DNA of 56,780 nt from Chitinophagales bacterium 65-1 (GCA_002050465.1 MWYX01000051.1:1-56780); one strand, 5' to 3'. Counted from the first letter of the stretch, positions 1 to 8,861 are shown. The notes: generated from the sequence alone by a model not told the origin. Numbers and translations: made by a program.

Positions 1-3
1 TTT

Positions 4-11
4 TAACTTTG
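4..11 (+). promoter_or_regulatory. Promoter -7 element of ftsE
   Basis: TAACTTTG matches the Bacteroidota -7 consensus TAnnTTTG and lies 23 nt before the ftsE ATG. The -33 element would fall outside the window. Assignment is by motif only. Confidence 0.55.
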
Positions 12-34
12 CTTAAATAATAATTCAACTACCG

Positions 35-724
35 ATGCCTGAACCAATTGTAGAATTAAAAAATGCAAATATTTACCAGGGAGAGTCCCTTGTACTTTCT
101 GATGTAAACATTAGCGTAAACAGGGGGGAGTTTGTTTATTTGGTTGGCAAAACAGGAACCGGAAAATCAAGTCTGCTTAAAACTTTATATGGAGATCTTA
201 AGTTAAGAGAAGGCGAGGGAACAGTTGCAGGTTATGATCTTAAAAAAATGGACTGGAAAAAAGTGCCTTATCTGAGAAGAAATTTAGGAGTGGTTTTCCA
301 GGATTTTCAATTGCTTACTGACAGGGATGTAAATAATAATCTGAAATTTGTTTTAAAGGCCACCGGGTGGAAAGATGAAAAATTAATGGATGAAAAAATT
401 GCTGATGTACTTGACAAGGTGGGATTAAAAACCAAAGGATTTAAAATGCCTTTTGAATTAAGTGGCGGTGAGCAACAAAGAGTAGATGTAGCAAGAGCCT
501 TGTTAAATTCACCAAAATTAATTTTGGCAGATGAGCCAACCGGCAATCTTGATCCAGAAACATCGGATGAAATTATGCAGTTATTATTCCATATATGCCG
601 TGATTATGGAACTGCGGTTGTAATGGCCTCCCATGATTATATGGTTGTAACAAAATTTCCTGCAAGAACCATAAAAACAGAAAGGGGTAAGGTGTATGAT
701 AATGCAACTATATCTATCACTTGA
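35..724 (+). CDS. ftsE: Cell division ABC transporter ATP-binding protein FtsE
   Basis: Cytoplasmic ATPase that pairs with the membrane protein FtsX to control septal peptidoglycan hydrolysis. The 229-residue protein has the full ABC set: Walker [10 protein letters not shown] at 38-46, Q-loop Gln89, signature LSGGEQQR at 142-149, Walker B LILADEP at 162-168 and the H-loop His at about 200. Length and the QDFQLLTDR stretch after the Q-loop are typical of FtsE rather than of LolD-type exporters. ftsX is not adjacent inside the window, which is usual in this phylum. The ATG at 35 follows a good -7 element. LolD-like function is the main alternative. Confidence 0.88.
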   Translation: MPEPIVELKNANIYQGESLVLSDVNISVNRGEFVYLVGKTGTGKSSLLKTLYGDLKLREGEGTVAGYDLKKMDWKKVPYLRRNLGVVFQDFQLLTDRDVNNNLKFVLKATGWKDEKLMDEKIADVLDKVGLKTKGFKMPFELSGGEQQRVDVARALLNSPKLILADEPTGNLDPETSDEIMQLLFHICRDYGTAVVMASHDYMVVTKFPARTIKTERGKVYDNATISIT

Positions 725-812
725 TGTATTGTTTATTTTCTCCACCATAAATTAATTTGTACAATACAGTTGTGCCAGTAAGGTCCTTGTTATAAATTTG
801 GATTTTTTTTAT

Positions 813-820
813 TACCTTCG
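813..820 (+). promoter_or_regulatory. Promoter -7 element of rpsO
   Basis: TACCTTCG fits TAnnTTTG with one change. A TTG at 787-789 stands 23 nt upstream as a possible -33 element. The predicted transcription start is near 826, giving a leader of about 55 nt. Confidence 0.5.
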
Positions 821-847
821 CAGCCCTGTCTGCTTACAGTCAGGCTG
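821..847 (+). promoter_or_regulatory. Hairpin in the rpsO leader, possible S15 autoregulatory element
   Basis: The arm CAGCCCTGTCTG (821-832) pairs with CAGTCAGGCTG (837-847) across a CTTA loop, with ten pairs, one bulged C (826) and one T-T mismatch (829/840). No T-run follows, so it is not a terminator. Autoregulatory leader structures bound by S15 are established for rpsO in several phyla. That this hairpin does the same is inference. Confidence 0.4.
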
Positions 848-880
848 ATAAAATATAAATAAATAAATTATTTAGGAAAG

Positions 881-1153
881 ATGTCTTATTTAACAACAGA
901 AAAAAAAGCAAATATCTTCTTGGAATATGGCGCAGCTGCTGCCAATACCGGTTCTATTGAAGCTCAGGTTGCTATGCTGACAGAAAGGATCAATCACATT
1001 TCTGATCATCTTAAAACTAATAAAAAAGATTTTTCTACACAAAGGGGCTTAATGCAAATGGTTGGTAAACGCAAAAGATTACTTACTTATTTAAGCAAGC
1101 ATAATCTAACCGGTTACCGCTCATTAATTGAAAAGTTAGGTCTCCGTAAATAA
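881..1153 (+). CDS. rpsO: 30S ribosomal protein S15
   Basis: Small-subunit ribosomal protein that binds the 16S rRNA three-way junction early in assembly. The 90-residue length is the family norm, and the family pattern is clear: GSIEAQVAMLTERI at about 24-37, then DHLKTNKKDFSTQRGL, and the conserved KRKRLLTYL near residue 63. It has its own promoter and a strong terminator just downstream, so it appears to be transcribed alone, unlike the rpsO-pnp operon of enterobacteria. A leader hairpin suggests feedback control. Confidence 0.97.
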   Translation: MSYLTTEKKANIFLEYGAAAANTGSIEAQVAMLTERINHISDHLKTNKKDFSTQRGLMQMVGKRKRLLTYLSKHNLTGYRSLIEKLGLRK

Positions 1154-1175
1154 TTTATTTTTGATAATACTTTGC

Positions 1176-1216
1176 TATTCCCAACTGAAAATTCAAACAG
1201 TTGGGAATACTTTTTT
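1176..1216 (+). terminator. Rho-independent terminator of rpsO
   Basis: Perfect 12-bp stem: TATTCCCAACTG (1176-1187) pairs with CAGTTGGGAATA (1198-1209), with a 10-nt loop, followed by C and six T. It lies 22 nt after the rpsO stop and separates rpsO from pnp. Confidence 0.9.
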
Positions 1217-1238
1217 ACTATTAATTTGATTAACAACA

Positions 1239-3401
1239 ATGACGACTCCCAACCCAATTAACGTAACATTTGACATAGGTGATGGCCGGATGGTAACCCT
1301 TGAAACAGGTAAAATGGCCCGTCAGGCTGATGGTGCAGTTACAGTTCGCTTAGGTAACTGTATTATATTAGCAACAGTAGTAGCCAATAAAGAACCAAAA
1401 GAAGGGCAGGCTTTCTTCCCGCTTTCAGTAGACTACCAGGAAAAATTTGCTTCTGCCGGCCGTATTCCCGGTTCATTTTTTAAAAGAGAAGCAAGGTTAA
1501 ATGATTATGAGATCCTGACATCAAGATTAATTGACAGGGCTTTGCGCCCTTTATTTCCTGAAGATTATGTTTGCGAAGTACAGGTACTGGTTTCATTAAT
1601 TTCCTCAGATCCTGAAGTAATGCCCGATGCAATGGCTTGTCTTGCAGCATCTGCAGCGCTTGCCGTGTCTGATATTCCAATCCAGGAAATAATTTCAGAA
1701 GTTAGAATAGGCAGAGTTGATGGAAAGATGATCGTTAATCCTACCCGCAGCGAATTAGCTGAAGCTGATATGGAATTTATGATCGCTGCAACCGCCAAAA
1801 ATATTATGATGGTAGAGGGTGGAAGTAAGGAATGCCAGGAGGAAGATCTGATCGCCGCTATTGAACTTGCACACACAGCAATTCAGGCACAGGTAAAGGC
1901 TCAGGAGGAGTTAAGGGATAAGGTTGGGGCTAAAGGCAAGAGAGATTATACAAAACCATATCGCAATGAAGAACTACACAAAAAAATAGACAAGTTTGCT
2001 GAGAAAAGAATAAAAGAAATTGCTAAATCAGCCTCCGCAAAGCATGACAGGAGTGACGCATTTGAGCAATTAAAGAATGATCTTATCGAACATCTGGGTG
2101 TAATACCTGATGAAGATGTTCCTTTAGTAAGATATTATTTTAGTGATCTCCAATATCATTATGTTCGGGATATGATTCTTGATCAAAAAGTTAGATTGGA
2201 TGGCAGAGGGTTAGAAGATGTTCGGGTATTAACTATGGAAACTGATATTTTGCCCTCTCCTCATGGCTCTGCACTTTTTACACGAGGTGAAACTCAATCA
2301 CTTACAACAGTAACTTTAGGAACACCTTTAGATGAATTATTAATTGAAAGTGCCGCCCAAAGTGATTATTCCAAATTTATTCTACATTATAATTTTCCCC
2401 CATTTTCTACCGGTGAAGTAAAACCTATGAGGGGCGTTGGCCGAAGGGAGGTAGGTCATGGAAATTTAGCCCTTCGTTCCTTGAAACAGGTAATGCCCGG
2501 TGGTGAATATCCATACACAGTAAGGATAGTAAGTGATATTTTAGAAAGCAATGGTTCGTCTTCTATGGCTACTGTTTGTGCCGGTTCATTGGCATTGATG
2601 GATGCTGGCGTTCCATTCAAAAAACATGTAAGCGGTGTGGCAATGGGATTAATTTCCAAAGGAGGTAAGTATGCAATTCTTACTGACATTCTTGGTGATG
2701 AAGATCATTTAGGAGATATGGATTTTAAAGTTACAGGTACAAGAGATGGGATATGTGGAGTTCAGATGGATATTAAAGTAGATGGATTGAGTATGGATAT
2801 AATGAGGCAGGCCTTAGAACAGGCAAAACGTGGCCGGCATCAAATTCTGGATGCAATGTATCAATGCCTTCCCCAACATAGGGAAGATGTTAAACCACAT
2901 GCTCCCAGAATGGAAAAGTTAATTATCGATGGAGAATTCATTGGTGCAGTTATCGGGCCTGGTGGAAAAATAATCCAGGAAATTCAAAAATCAACTGGTG
3001 CAACAATCAATATAACTGAAGTTGGTAAAACAGGGGAAGTGAGTATTTTTTCTGCAGATAAAGATAGTCTTGACCAGGCGGTGGCATGGATAAAAAATAT
3101 TGTTGCGGTGCCTGAAGTTGGAGATACTTATGAAGCCACTGTAAAATCTATTAAAGAGTTTGGAGCTTTTGTTGAATTTCTACCAGGGAAGCAGGGTTTA
3201 TTACATATCTCAGAAATTATGTGGAAGCGATTAGAATCTATGGAAGGAGTTTTAAATGAAGGCGATAAAGTAAAAGTGAAGATCATTGGTGTTGATCCAA
3301 AAACAGGAAAATTCAAGCTTAGCAGAAAAGCATTATTACCAAAGCCTGAACAAACGCAAACGCCAAGGCCTGCACAAAATCAAAATAACCCAAGGGATTA
3401 A
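1239..3401 (+). CDS. pnp: Polyribonucleotide nucleotidyltransferase (PNPase)
   Basis: 3'-to-5' phosphorolytic exoribonuclease of RNA decay that forms a trimer. The 720-residue protein has the expected order: first RNase PH-like domain (about 10-145), helical linker domain, second RNase PH-like domain (about 320-455) with the HGSALFTRGETQ signature, a KH domain with GPGGK near residue 573, and an S1 domain (about 625-695) holding IKEFGAFVEFLPGKQGLLH. The tail is rich in Pro, Gln and Asn. The ATG at 1239 follows an AT-rich gap containing a weak TTAATTTG element (1221-1228). A terminator follows the gene directly. Confidence 0.97.
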   Translation: MTTPNPINVTFDIGDGRMVTLETGKMARQADGAVTVRLGNCIILATVVANKEPKEGQAFFPLSVDYQEKFASAGRIPGSFFKREARLNDYEILTSRLIDRALRPLFPEDYVCEVQVLVSLISSDPEVMPDAMACLAASAALAVSDIPIQEIISEVRIGRVDGKMIVNPTRSELAEADMEFMIAATAKNIMMVEGGSKECQEEDLIAAIELAHTAIQAQVKAQEELRDKVGAKGKRDYTKPYRNEELHKKIDKFAEKRIKEIAKSASAKHDRSDAFEQLKNDLIEHLGVIPDEDVPLVRYYFSDLQYHYVRDMILDQKVRLDGRGLEDVRVLTMETDILPSPHGSALFTRGETQSLTTVTLGTPLDELLIESAAQSDYSKFILHYNFPPFSTGEVKPMRGVGRREVGHGNLALRSLKQVMPGGEYPYTVRIVSDILESNGSSSMATVCAGSLALMDAGVPFKKHVSGVAMGLISKGGKYAILTDILGDEDHLGDMDFKVTGTRDGICGVQMDIKVDGLSMDIMRQALEQAKRGRHQILDAMYQCLPQHREDVKPHAPRMEKLIIDGEFIGAVIGPGGKIIQEIQKSTGATINITEVGKTGEVSIFSADKDSLDQAVAWIKNIVAVPEVGDTYEATVKSIKEFGAFVEFLPGKQGLLHISEIMWKRLESMEGVLNEGDKVKVKIIGVDPKTGKFKLSRKALLPKPEQTQTPRPAQNQNNPRD

Positions 3402-3426
3402 TTTTTATTTTAAATATTAATAATAT

Positions 3427-3450
3427 GGCTTGCAATTGCGAGCCTTTTTT
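3427..3450 (+). terminator. Rho-independent terminator after pnp
   Basis: GGCTTGC (3427-3433) pairs with GCGAGCC (3438-3444) around AATT, including one G-T wobble, and six T follow. The T-run ends exactly one base before the prmA ATG. An in-frame TTG at 3430 lies inside the stem and is therefore a poor start for prmA. Confidence 0.85.
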
Positions 3451-4293
3451 ATGGGCAATACTATTCAAATACAGATACGTGTAATATCAAAAGAGCAGGC
3501 TGAAATTCTTATTGCAGAATTGGCAGAAATAAATTTTTATGCCTTTGTCCAGGAGGAGGATTCCTTCGAAGAAGAAAATGGGAATTCTCTTTTCGCTTTT
3601 ATTAAAGAAGAAGATTTTAATGAAGAAGAATTAAAGAAATTTATTTCACATAAAAATCTTCCTTATATAAAAACAATTATTAAGGATATTAATTGGAATG
3701 CTAAATGGGAGGGAGAATTTGAACCCATACTTATTGAAGATTTTGTTGCCGTCAGGGCAGCGTTTCATCAACTAATCACCAATGTAACGCATAATATAAT
3801 CATAACACCGAAAATGAGTTTTGGTACAGGGCATCACGCAACAACATTTTTAATGATGCAACAAATGCAACACATTAATTTTTCTAATAAAACAGTTTTA
3901 GATTATGGGACAGGCACAGGAATATTAGCCATTCTGGCTAAAAAATTGGGAGCAAAGAAGGTAGTTGCGATTGATAATGATGAATGGAGCATAAACAACG
4001 CATCCGAAAATATAATTGCAAATAATTGTAAAGATATTGTTGTGCTACAAAAAAATGATCTTAACGGGCTGGAAGTATTTGATATTATTTTAGCCAATAT
4101 AAACCTGAATGTGATTAACAACAGCATTCAACAATTAAAACTTATATCACAGCCATTATCTAATTTATTATTAAGTGGCTTTTTTATCTGCGATGAGGAA
4201 GCAATACTCAACAATTTTATATCAGAAGGGTTTATACATATAAATACTATGAAAAGATATGAATGGATATCAATCTTATTAATAAAATCATAA
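3451..4293 (+). CDS. prmA: Ribosomal protein L11 methyltransferase
   Basis: SAM-dependent enzyme that methylates ribosomal protein L11. An N-terminal substrate-recognition domain (about 1-110) is followed by a Rossmann methyltransferase domain. The family hallmark MSFGTGHHATT precedes motif I, VLDYGTGTGILA, and NINLNVI stands in the catalytic NxxxxV-type position. Length 280 aa from the ATG at 3451. The alternative TTG at 3430 lies within the pnp terminator. The 3' end carries the -7 element and leader of the next gene, plsY, so the two genes are close but separately started. Confidence 0.92.
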   Translation: MGNTIQIQIRVISKEQAEILIAELAEINFYAFVQEEDSFEEENGNSLFAFIKEEDFNEEELKKFISHKNLPYIKTIIKDINWNAKWEGEFEPILIEDFVAVRAAFHQLITNVTHNIIITPKMSFGTGHHATTFLMMQQMQHINFSNKTVLDYGTGTGILAILAKKLGAKKVVAIDNDEWSINNASENIIANNCKDIVVLQKNDLNGLEVFDIILANINLNVINNSIQQLKLISQPLSNLLLSGFFICDEEAILNNFISEGFIHINTMKRYEWISILLIKS

Positions 4294-4320
4294 TTACCAA
4301 AGAAACAATACCGAAAGTAT

Positions 4321-4328
4321 TATATTTG
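4321..4328 (+). promoter_or_regulatory. Promoter -7 element of plsY
   Basis: TATATTTG fits TAnnTTTG exactly and lies 21 nt before the preferred plsY ATG at 4350. Because it is downstream of the alternative start at 4263, it supports the shorter protein. No clear -33 element. Confidence 0.6.
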
Positions 4329-4349
4329 CCCCGCTTTGTTTTAACACAT

Positions 4350-5009
4350 ATGAAAGAGAGTTTACTTATTATACTGGCGTATCTGATCGGCTCTATTCCT
4401 ACAGCTTTAATAATCAGCAAAAGATTTTTTGATATTGATATTCGTGATTATGGAAGCGGCAACATGGGTGCCACTAATACATTTCGTGTGCTTGGTGCCC
4501 GCTATGGCACTATAGTAATGATCTGTGATATTTTAAAAGGTATGGCTGCCGTTGCTTTATATAATTTATTACCATATTATTTAAGTAATGAACTGGACAG
4601 GACTAATCTTATGATAGGCCTTGGGCTTGCAGCTACCGTTGGGCATATTTACCCGATATGGGCACAGTTTAAAGGTGGCAAAGGAGTGGCTACTTTATTT
4701 GGGATGATACTCGCTATACAACCTGTAGTGGCAGTTAGCTGCGTTGCAGTGTTCATAGCTGTATTATATTTAACAAGATACGTGTCACTCAGTTCTATAT
4801 TAGCAGGTATTGCATTACCTATTTGTGTATTATGGATATACAATGAAAAGGAAGTCTTTTACAGAGTATTTGCAGTTGCAATTGCTGGCTTAATCGTTCT
4901 AACGCATCAGAAAAATATCAGCCGGATATTGAAAGGCAATGAAAGCCGTGTTCCTATTTTAAGACATAGGGATAAGAGAAGGTCCAGAAGAAAGAACTCA
5001 CAGCGTTAA
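4350..5009 (+). CDS. plsY: Acyl-phosphate:glycerol-3-phosphate acyltransferase PlsY
   Basis: Integral membrane enzyme that makes lysophosphatidic acid in the first step of phospholipid synthesis. The family motifs are present: GSIPTALI near the start, GSGNMGATNTFR in the first cytoplasmic loop, GH then FKGGKGVAT in the second, and a basic tail (RHRDKRRSRRKN). Several hydrophobic membrane segments are visible. The ATG at 4350 gives 219 aa, the family length. A reading frame open from 4263 would add 29 residues that overlap prmA and lie upstream of the promoter. Confidence 0.93.
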   Translation: MKESLLIILAYLIGSIPTALIISKRFFDIDIRDYGSGNMGATNTFRVLGARYGTIVMICDILKGMAAVALYNLLPYYLSNELDRTNLMIGLGLAATVGHIYPIWAQFKGGKGVATLFGMILAIQPVVAVSCVAVFIAVLYLTRYVSLSSILAGIALPICVLWIYNEKEVFYRVFAVAIAGLIVLTHQKNISRILKGNESRVPILRHRDKRRSRRKNSQR

Positions 5010-5108
5010 TTACAATTTCCTTCACAATTATATTCTTCTTCATTTAAGATGCTTTAGGCATTTTGGTATAGCAATTGTTTTAATTAATATTAATTAAATA
5101 ATTCAACT

Positions 5109-5918
5109 ATGAAAAATATATTATATCTGTTTGTTGGTACGGCACTTTTTATCAGCGCCTGTACTACAAATGCAGTAACCGGCAGAAAACAGCTTAGCTT
5201 GATTTCAGAAAGTGTTCTTCAGCAGCAAGCGGTTACTCAATACAGAAGTTTCTTACAACAAAATGCAGTAATATCGGATGCTACCAGCAGGGATGCAGAA
5301 ATGGTTAGGAGAGTAGGCTCACGAATTGCATCAGCCATAACTAAATATTATAATTCCAAAGGATTAAGGAACGAGTTAGCAGGATATAATTGGGAGTTTA
5401 AATTGGTAAACAATAAAGAGGTAAATGCCTGGTGTATGCCCGGTGGTAAGGTTGTAGTGTATACCGGCTTGCTGCCAGTAACGCAAAATGAGGCAGCACT
5501 TGCTATTGTATTAGCTCATGAAATAACTCATGCCGTTGCAAATCACGGACAGGAAAGAATCAGTCAGGCTATGCTTGCCCAGGGTATTGGTGTTGCCGGA
5601 AACGTATTTAGTGCAGGAAACCCACAAGCTAACAGTATTTTTAATAATGTGTATGGCCCTGCTGCATCAGTTGGGGTTCTGTTACCAAATTCAAGAAATC
5701 AGGAGTTAGAAGCTGATCGTTATGGGTTGATATTTGCTGCAATGGCTGGTTATAACCCAAGAGAAGCGATACCATTCTGGAGAAGAATGGCAAGTAAAGG
5801 CGGAGCAAAACCTCCACCATTTTTAAGCACTCATCCTACAGACGAACAAAGGATACGTAAATTGAACAGTTATATGAACGAAGCATTATCATATTATAAG
5901 CCGGTAAATTCTAGGTAA
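5109..5918 (+). CDS. M48-family metalloprotease lipoprotein
   Basis: Putative periplasmic zinc protease of the Oma1/LoiP type, involved in envelope protein quality control. A lipoprotein signal is clear, with a hydrophobic stretch and the lipobox ending at Cys18 (FISAC). The zinc motif HEITH stands at 137-141, with the third ligand in EADRYG at 201-206, and STHP near the C-terminus matches family members. Length 269 aa. A 99-bp gap separates it from plsY, and a terminator follows, so it is probably a single-gene unit. The exact substrate cannot be read from sequence. Confidence 0.9.
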   Translation: MKNILYLFVGTALFISACTTNAVTGRKQLSLISESVLQQQAVTQYRSFLQQNAVISDATSRDAEMVRRVGSRIASAITKYYNSKGLRNELAGYNWEFKLVNNKEVNAWCMPGGKVVVYTGLLPVTQNEAALAIVLAHEITHAVANHGQERISQAMLAQGIGVAGNVFSAGNPQANSIFNNVYGPAASVGVLLPNSRNQELEADRYGLIFAAMAGYNPREAIPFWRRMASKGGAKPPPFLSTHPTDEQRIRKLNSYMNEALSYYKPVNSR

Positions 5919-5938
5919 TACCTTAAATAAATCATATC

Positions 5939-5968
5939 AAACTCTATCTCATAAGGATGGAGTTTTTT
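5939..5968 (+). terminator. Rho-independent terminator after the M48 protease gene
   Basis: AAACTCTATC (5939-5948) pairs with GATGGAGTTT (5956-5965) with one wobble and a 7-nt loop, and the T-run continues to 5968. It begins 20 nt after the stop codon. Confidence 0.8.
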
Positions 5969-5991
5969 ATTAGCGTTAAGCTTAAAAGTCT

Positions 5992-5999
5992 TATCTTTG
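5992..5999 (+). promoter_or_regulatory. Promoter -7 element of the DUF3052-like gene
   Basis: TATCTTTG matches TAnnTTTG and is followed by C, as in the most common Bacteroidota form. It is directly downstream of the preceding terminator. The start codon is 83 nt further on, which leaves a fairly long leader. Confidence 0.55.
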
Positions 6000-6082
6000 C
6001 GCACTTACTTCGCTAGCTTGCTTTTTACAGTATCTATGACAAGTCAATATTGTTTTCATTTTTAATTTAAAATTTTAGGCTT

Positions 6083-6553
6083 ATGTCTCAAACATTGTTT
6101 GAAAAACTGAATTTAAAGAATGAGAAGAATTTATTGGTACAGGGGTTGCCCTCAACTATTGAAAAGCAATTTGTTAAACTTTCCTTTGCAAAAAATGTTA
6201 CTCCGCTTTTAAGAATCAGAAAAATTGATTTTGCCCTGATCTTTGCTCTTAATCAAAAGCAGTTGAATGATATCTTAAAAGAAGTTTTTCCTGCTTTACA
6301 TCCGGAGGCTAAATTATGGATTGCTTTCCCTAAATCAGCTTCTAAAATAGTAAGTGATCTTAACAGGTGTTGCACATGGGAATACCTTCGTACGGAAGGT
6401 TTCGAATCAAATGAAGAAGTAATACTTGATTATGTTTGGAGTGCTCTTCAATTTAAAAGAATAGAAGCTGTAAAAACTATCAAGCCTTTATCATCTAAAC
6501 CAAAAGTATTGGAGCCTATGACCTCCAAAGGGAAAGTGGCTTTATCAGTTTAA
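6083..6553 (+). CDS. DUF3052-like conserved protein
   Basis: A 156-residue cytoplasmic protein of unknown function. The segment near 70-135, with FPALHPEAKLWIAFPK and then YVWSALQFKR, resembles the DUF3052 family, in which an alternating hydrophobic core ends in a conserved W-P-K and a W-S-A-L-x-F block. No signal peptide, membrane segment or catalytic motif is visible. It has its own promoter and converges on dnaG with only 5 bp between the stop codons. The family link is from memory of the pattern, so the assignment is moderate. Confidence 0.7.
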   Translation: MSQTLFEKLNLKNEKNLLVQGLPSTIEKQFVKLSFAKNVTPLLRIRKIDFALIFALNQKQLNDILKEVFPALHPEAKLWIAFPKSASKIVSDLNRCCTWEYLRTEGFESNEEVILDYVWSALQFKRIEAVKTIKPLSSKPKVLEPMTSKGKVALSV

Positions 6554-6558
6554 TAGTG

Positions 6559-8493
6559 TTATCGTAAAATCACTGTTCCAAGTTGCCTTGTCAATTCTAC
6601 TTCCAGGTCTTTTAAATGTTTATGCGTTTGCAGCAGAGAAAGTTGTTCTTCAGCTGAATGAGGTTGCTCAAGATCTTTTTGGTTAATACTTATCAGCCTC
6701 TTAATCTTCCTTAATTTTAAATAATTTACAGTAGACATTACTTCTTCCTTATATGTCTCATTACGTGTTGGTACCGGCATTTCATACTGCTCTTTCCATC
6801 CGGGGCTAACTTCATAAGGAAATTCCATAATAGATACTACCAAAGAATTTATCTCATGGTTCTCATGATATAAAAAATTTTTTTCTGTTGGTTCTATTCC
6901 TTCATCATACCATACTTTATAAATTTGTATTATTTCCAATAGTTTACTGTTATCTATAAGCTCATCTTCAGTTATATTATTCAACATATAATCTGCAACT
7001 GAAATTCCGGGTTCCCATTCTTTTAACCCAAACTCCAGTAAATTTCTTACAATTGCTCTTTCACTAAACTCATCTTCATTTAATAAGTTTATCAGATCGT
7101 CATCTGCAGAAGGAATAGATGAAGTACCGGCTTCCTGGTATTCTTTATCTACAGAGAATGATTTCTTTTCCTGCTTATTTATTTTTTCACGGATAAATTT
7201 ATTTACAAGGTTATGTAAGCCGCTCTCATCAATCTTTAACAGCGCTGCGCTTTTACGTATATAATCCTGCTGCTTTGTAAAATCTTCTGCTTTATTAATT
7301 TTTGAAATTGTTTCTGCAATCTGATTTACTACCACAGACCTTTTATTCGTGTCGTCGCCTGCATCTTTTAAAGCAATATCCAGCTGAAATAAAATAAAAT
7401 CTTTTTTATTTGTATTGATAAAATCTGCAAAAGCGCTTACCCCTTTTTTGTTTATATAACTATCCGGATCTTCTTTATCGGGTATTAAGACAAGTTTTAC
7501 ATTCAAGCCTTCTTCCAATGCCATATCCAGTCCACGCAACGCGGCCTTTACTCCGGCAGGGTCACCATCATAAATTATAGTAAGGTTACTTGTGTATTTT
7601 TTTATTAAACGTAACTGATCTGTAGTAAGCGAAGTGCCACCACTTGCAACCACATTTTCAATGCCAGCCTGGTGCAGCGCAATAACATCAGTATAACCCT
7701 CCACCAGTAAGCATTCATCCGCTTTATCTATTGCCATGCGGGCAAAATAAGAACCATATAAGATTTTACTTTTTACATATATTTCATTTTCAGGAGTATT
7801 AATATACTTAGGTGATTTATCAGTACTCCTGATAAGCCTTGCACCAAAGCCAACAATTTTTCCACTTTGATTATGTACAGGAAAGATTATTCTTCCCCGA
7901 TAATTATCTGCAGGCTTTTCATCCCTGATTAATACTAAGCCGCTTTTTTGCAAATAATCAATATTAAACTGAGCATCCAATGCAGCCTTTGAGAAATTAT
8001 CCCTTGCAGAATGATTAAAACCAAGTTGAAACCTTTTAATTATATCTTCTCTAAAGCCCCGCTGCTTTAAATAACTTAAACCAATATCCTGCCCTTCATC
8101 TGTATTAAACAAAACATCTGTAAAGTATTTTTGTGCAAAATTATTTATTGCATACAGGCTATCGGCCAGCAATTGTTGTTGCTTAATTTCTGGAGAAGTT
8201 TCAGTTTCTTCTATCTCAACATTATACTTATTGGCAAGCCAGCGTAATGCTTCTACATAGCTGTACTTTTCATGCTCCATTAAAAAACTTATGCTGTTGC
8301 CGCTTTTTCCGCAACCAAAGCATTTATAAATTTCCTTTGATGGTGAAACTGTAAAAGAGGGTGTTTTTTCATTATGAAAAGGACAAAGTCCCAGATAATT
8401 AGAACCTCTTTTTTTAAGTTTTATAAAAGAGCTAATGATATCAATAATATCTATCCTGCTTAAAATTTGTTGTATAGTGGTAGGAGAAATCAT
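6559..8493 (-). CDS. dnaG: DNA primase
   Basis: Synthesises RNA primers at the replication fork and interacts with the replicative helicase DnaB. The 644-residue protein starts with a zinc-binding domain with Cys37, His40, Cys58 and Cys61 (CPFH...CFGC). The TOPRIM core follows: LLVEGYTDVIALHQAG around residue 260, then YDGDPAGVKAA with the metal-binding acidic residues. A charged, variable helicase-binding C-terminus ends the protein. The ATG at 8493 is preferred. A TTG at 8511 would add six residues but sits in the -7 promoter region. Confidence 0.96.
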   Translation of the reverse strand: MISPTTIQQILSRIDIIDIISSFIKLKKRGSNYLGLCPFHNEKTPSFTVSPSKEIYKCFGCGKSGNSISFLMEHEKYSYVEALRWLANKYNVEIEETETSPEIKQQQLLADSLYAINNFAQKYFTDVLFNTDEGQDIGLSYLKQRGFREDIIKRFQLGFNHSARDNFSKAALDAQFNIDYLQKSGLVLIRDEKPADNYRGRIIFPVHNQSGKIVGFGARLIRSTDKSPKYINTPENEIYVKSKILYGSYFARMAIDKADECLLVEGYTDVIALHQAGIENVVASGGTSLTTDQLRLIKKYTSNLTIIYDGDPAGVKAALRGLDMALEEGLNVKLVLIPDKEDPDSYINKKGVSAFADFINTNKKDFILFQLDIALKDAGDDTNKRSVVVNQIAETISKINKAEDFTKQQDYIRKSAALLKIDESGLHNLVNKFIREKINKQEKKSFSVDKEYQEAGTSSIPSADDDLINLLNEDEFSERAIVRNLLEFGLKEWEPGISVADYMLNNITEDELIDNSKLLEIIQIYKVWYDEGIEPTEKNFLYHENHEINSLVVSIMEFPYEVSPGWKEQYEMPVPTRNETYKEEVMSTVNYLKLRKIKRLISINQKDLEQPHSAEEQLSLLQTHKHLKDLEVELTRQLGTVILR

Positions 8494-8499
8494 TACTTT

Positions 8500-8507
8500 C
8501 AAAAGTA
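8500..8507 (-). promoter_or_regulatory. Promoter -7 element of dnaG
   Basis: On the minus strand TACTTTTG fits TAnnTTTG and ends only 6 nt before the dnaG ATG. If used, the transcript would have almost no leader. No convincing -33 element is seen. Confidence 0.4.
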
Positions 8508-8609
8508 ACAAATGAATGGTATTATTCAGCAGTTGTTAATTCTTTCATACAATTTTTAAAGAATACAACCGTTTATTAATACAATACCATCCTATAATTA
8601 AACCAAAAC

Positions 8610-8861
8610 ATGATGCCTATCCAAAACCAGCAACATTTTTTAGCTGAACAATTTCATGCTAAAGATATTTTAGTTATCAAAGAAAATTACGAGCTATTTT
8701 TTAAAATTAAAAGGTGGAAGTTCGTTCATAATCTTTCAGGTTTAAGTAAAAATATGCGTACAGAGGCCGATAACATTATGAATAACTCTTTTCTCTCTTT
8801 CATTGATTTGAAACAAGTTCTTACTACAGAAGGATTTTTTGAAGCCGAACTTAAAAATTAA
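8610..8861 (+). CDS. Hypothetical small protein
   Basis: An 83-residue reading frame diverging from dnaG. I do not recognise the family. The protein is hydrophilic, with aromatic residues spread through it (FFKIKRWKF near 30-38), and has no signal peptide, membrane segment or Cys pair. A second Met directly follows the first, so the start could be either codon. No -7 element is evident in the 116-bp gap to dnaG. Amino-acid composition looks protein-like, but the gene could be a lineage-specific orphan or a chance frame. Confidence 0.45.
   Translation: MMPIQNQQHFLAEQFHAKDILVIKENYELFFKIKRWKFVHNLSGLSKNMRTEADNIMNNSFLSFIDLKQVLTTEGFFEAELKN

Noticed and set aside
1565-1876. Minus-strand frame of about 100 codons inside pnp
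   Set aside because: Low-complexity Ser/Ile-rich translation opposite a well-supported gene; a shadow frame. The same holds for other frames antisense to dnaG, smc, topA and hutH.
3430-3450. TTG start for prmA adding seven residues
   Set aside because: It lies inside the pnp terminator stem and T-run; the ATG at 3451 fits the family start.
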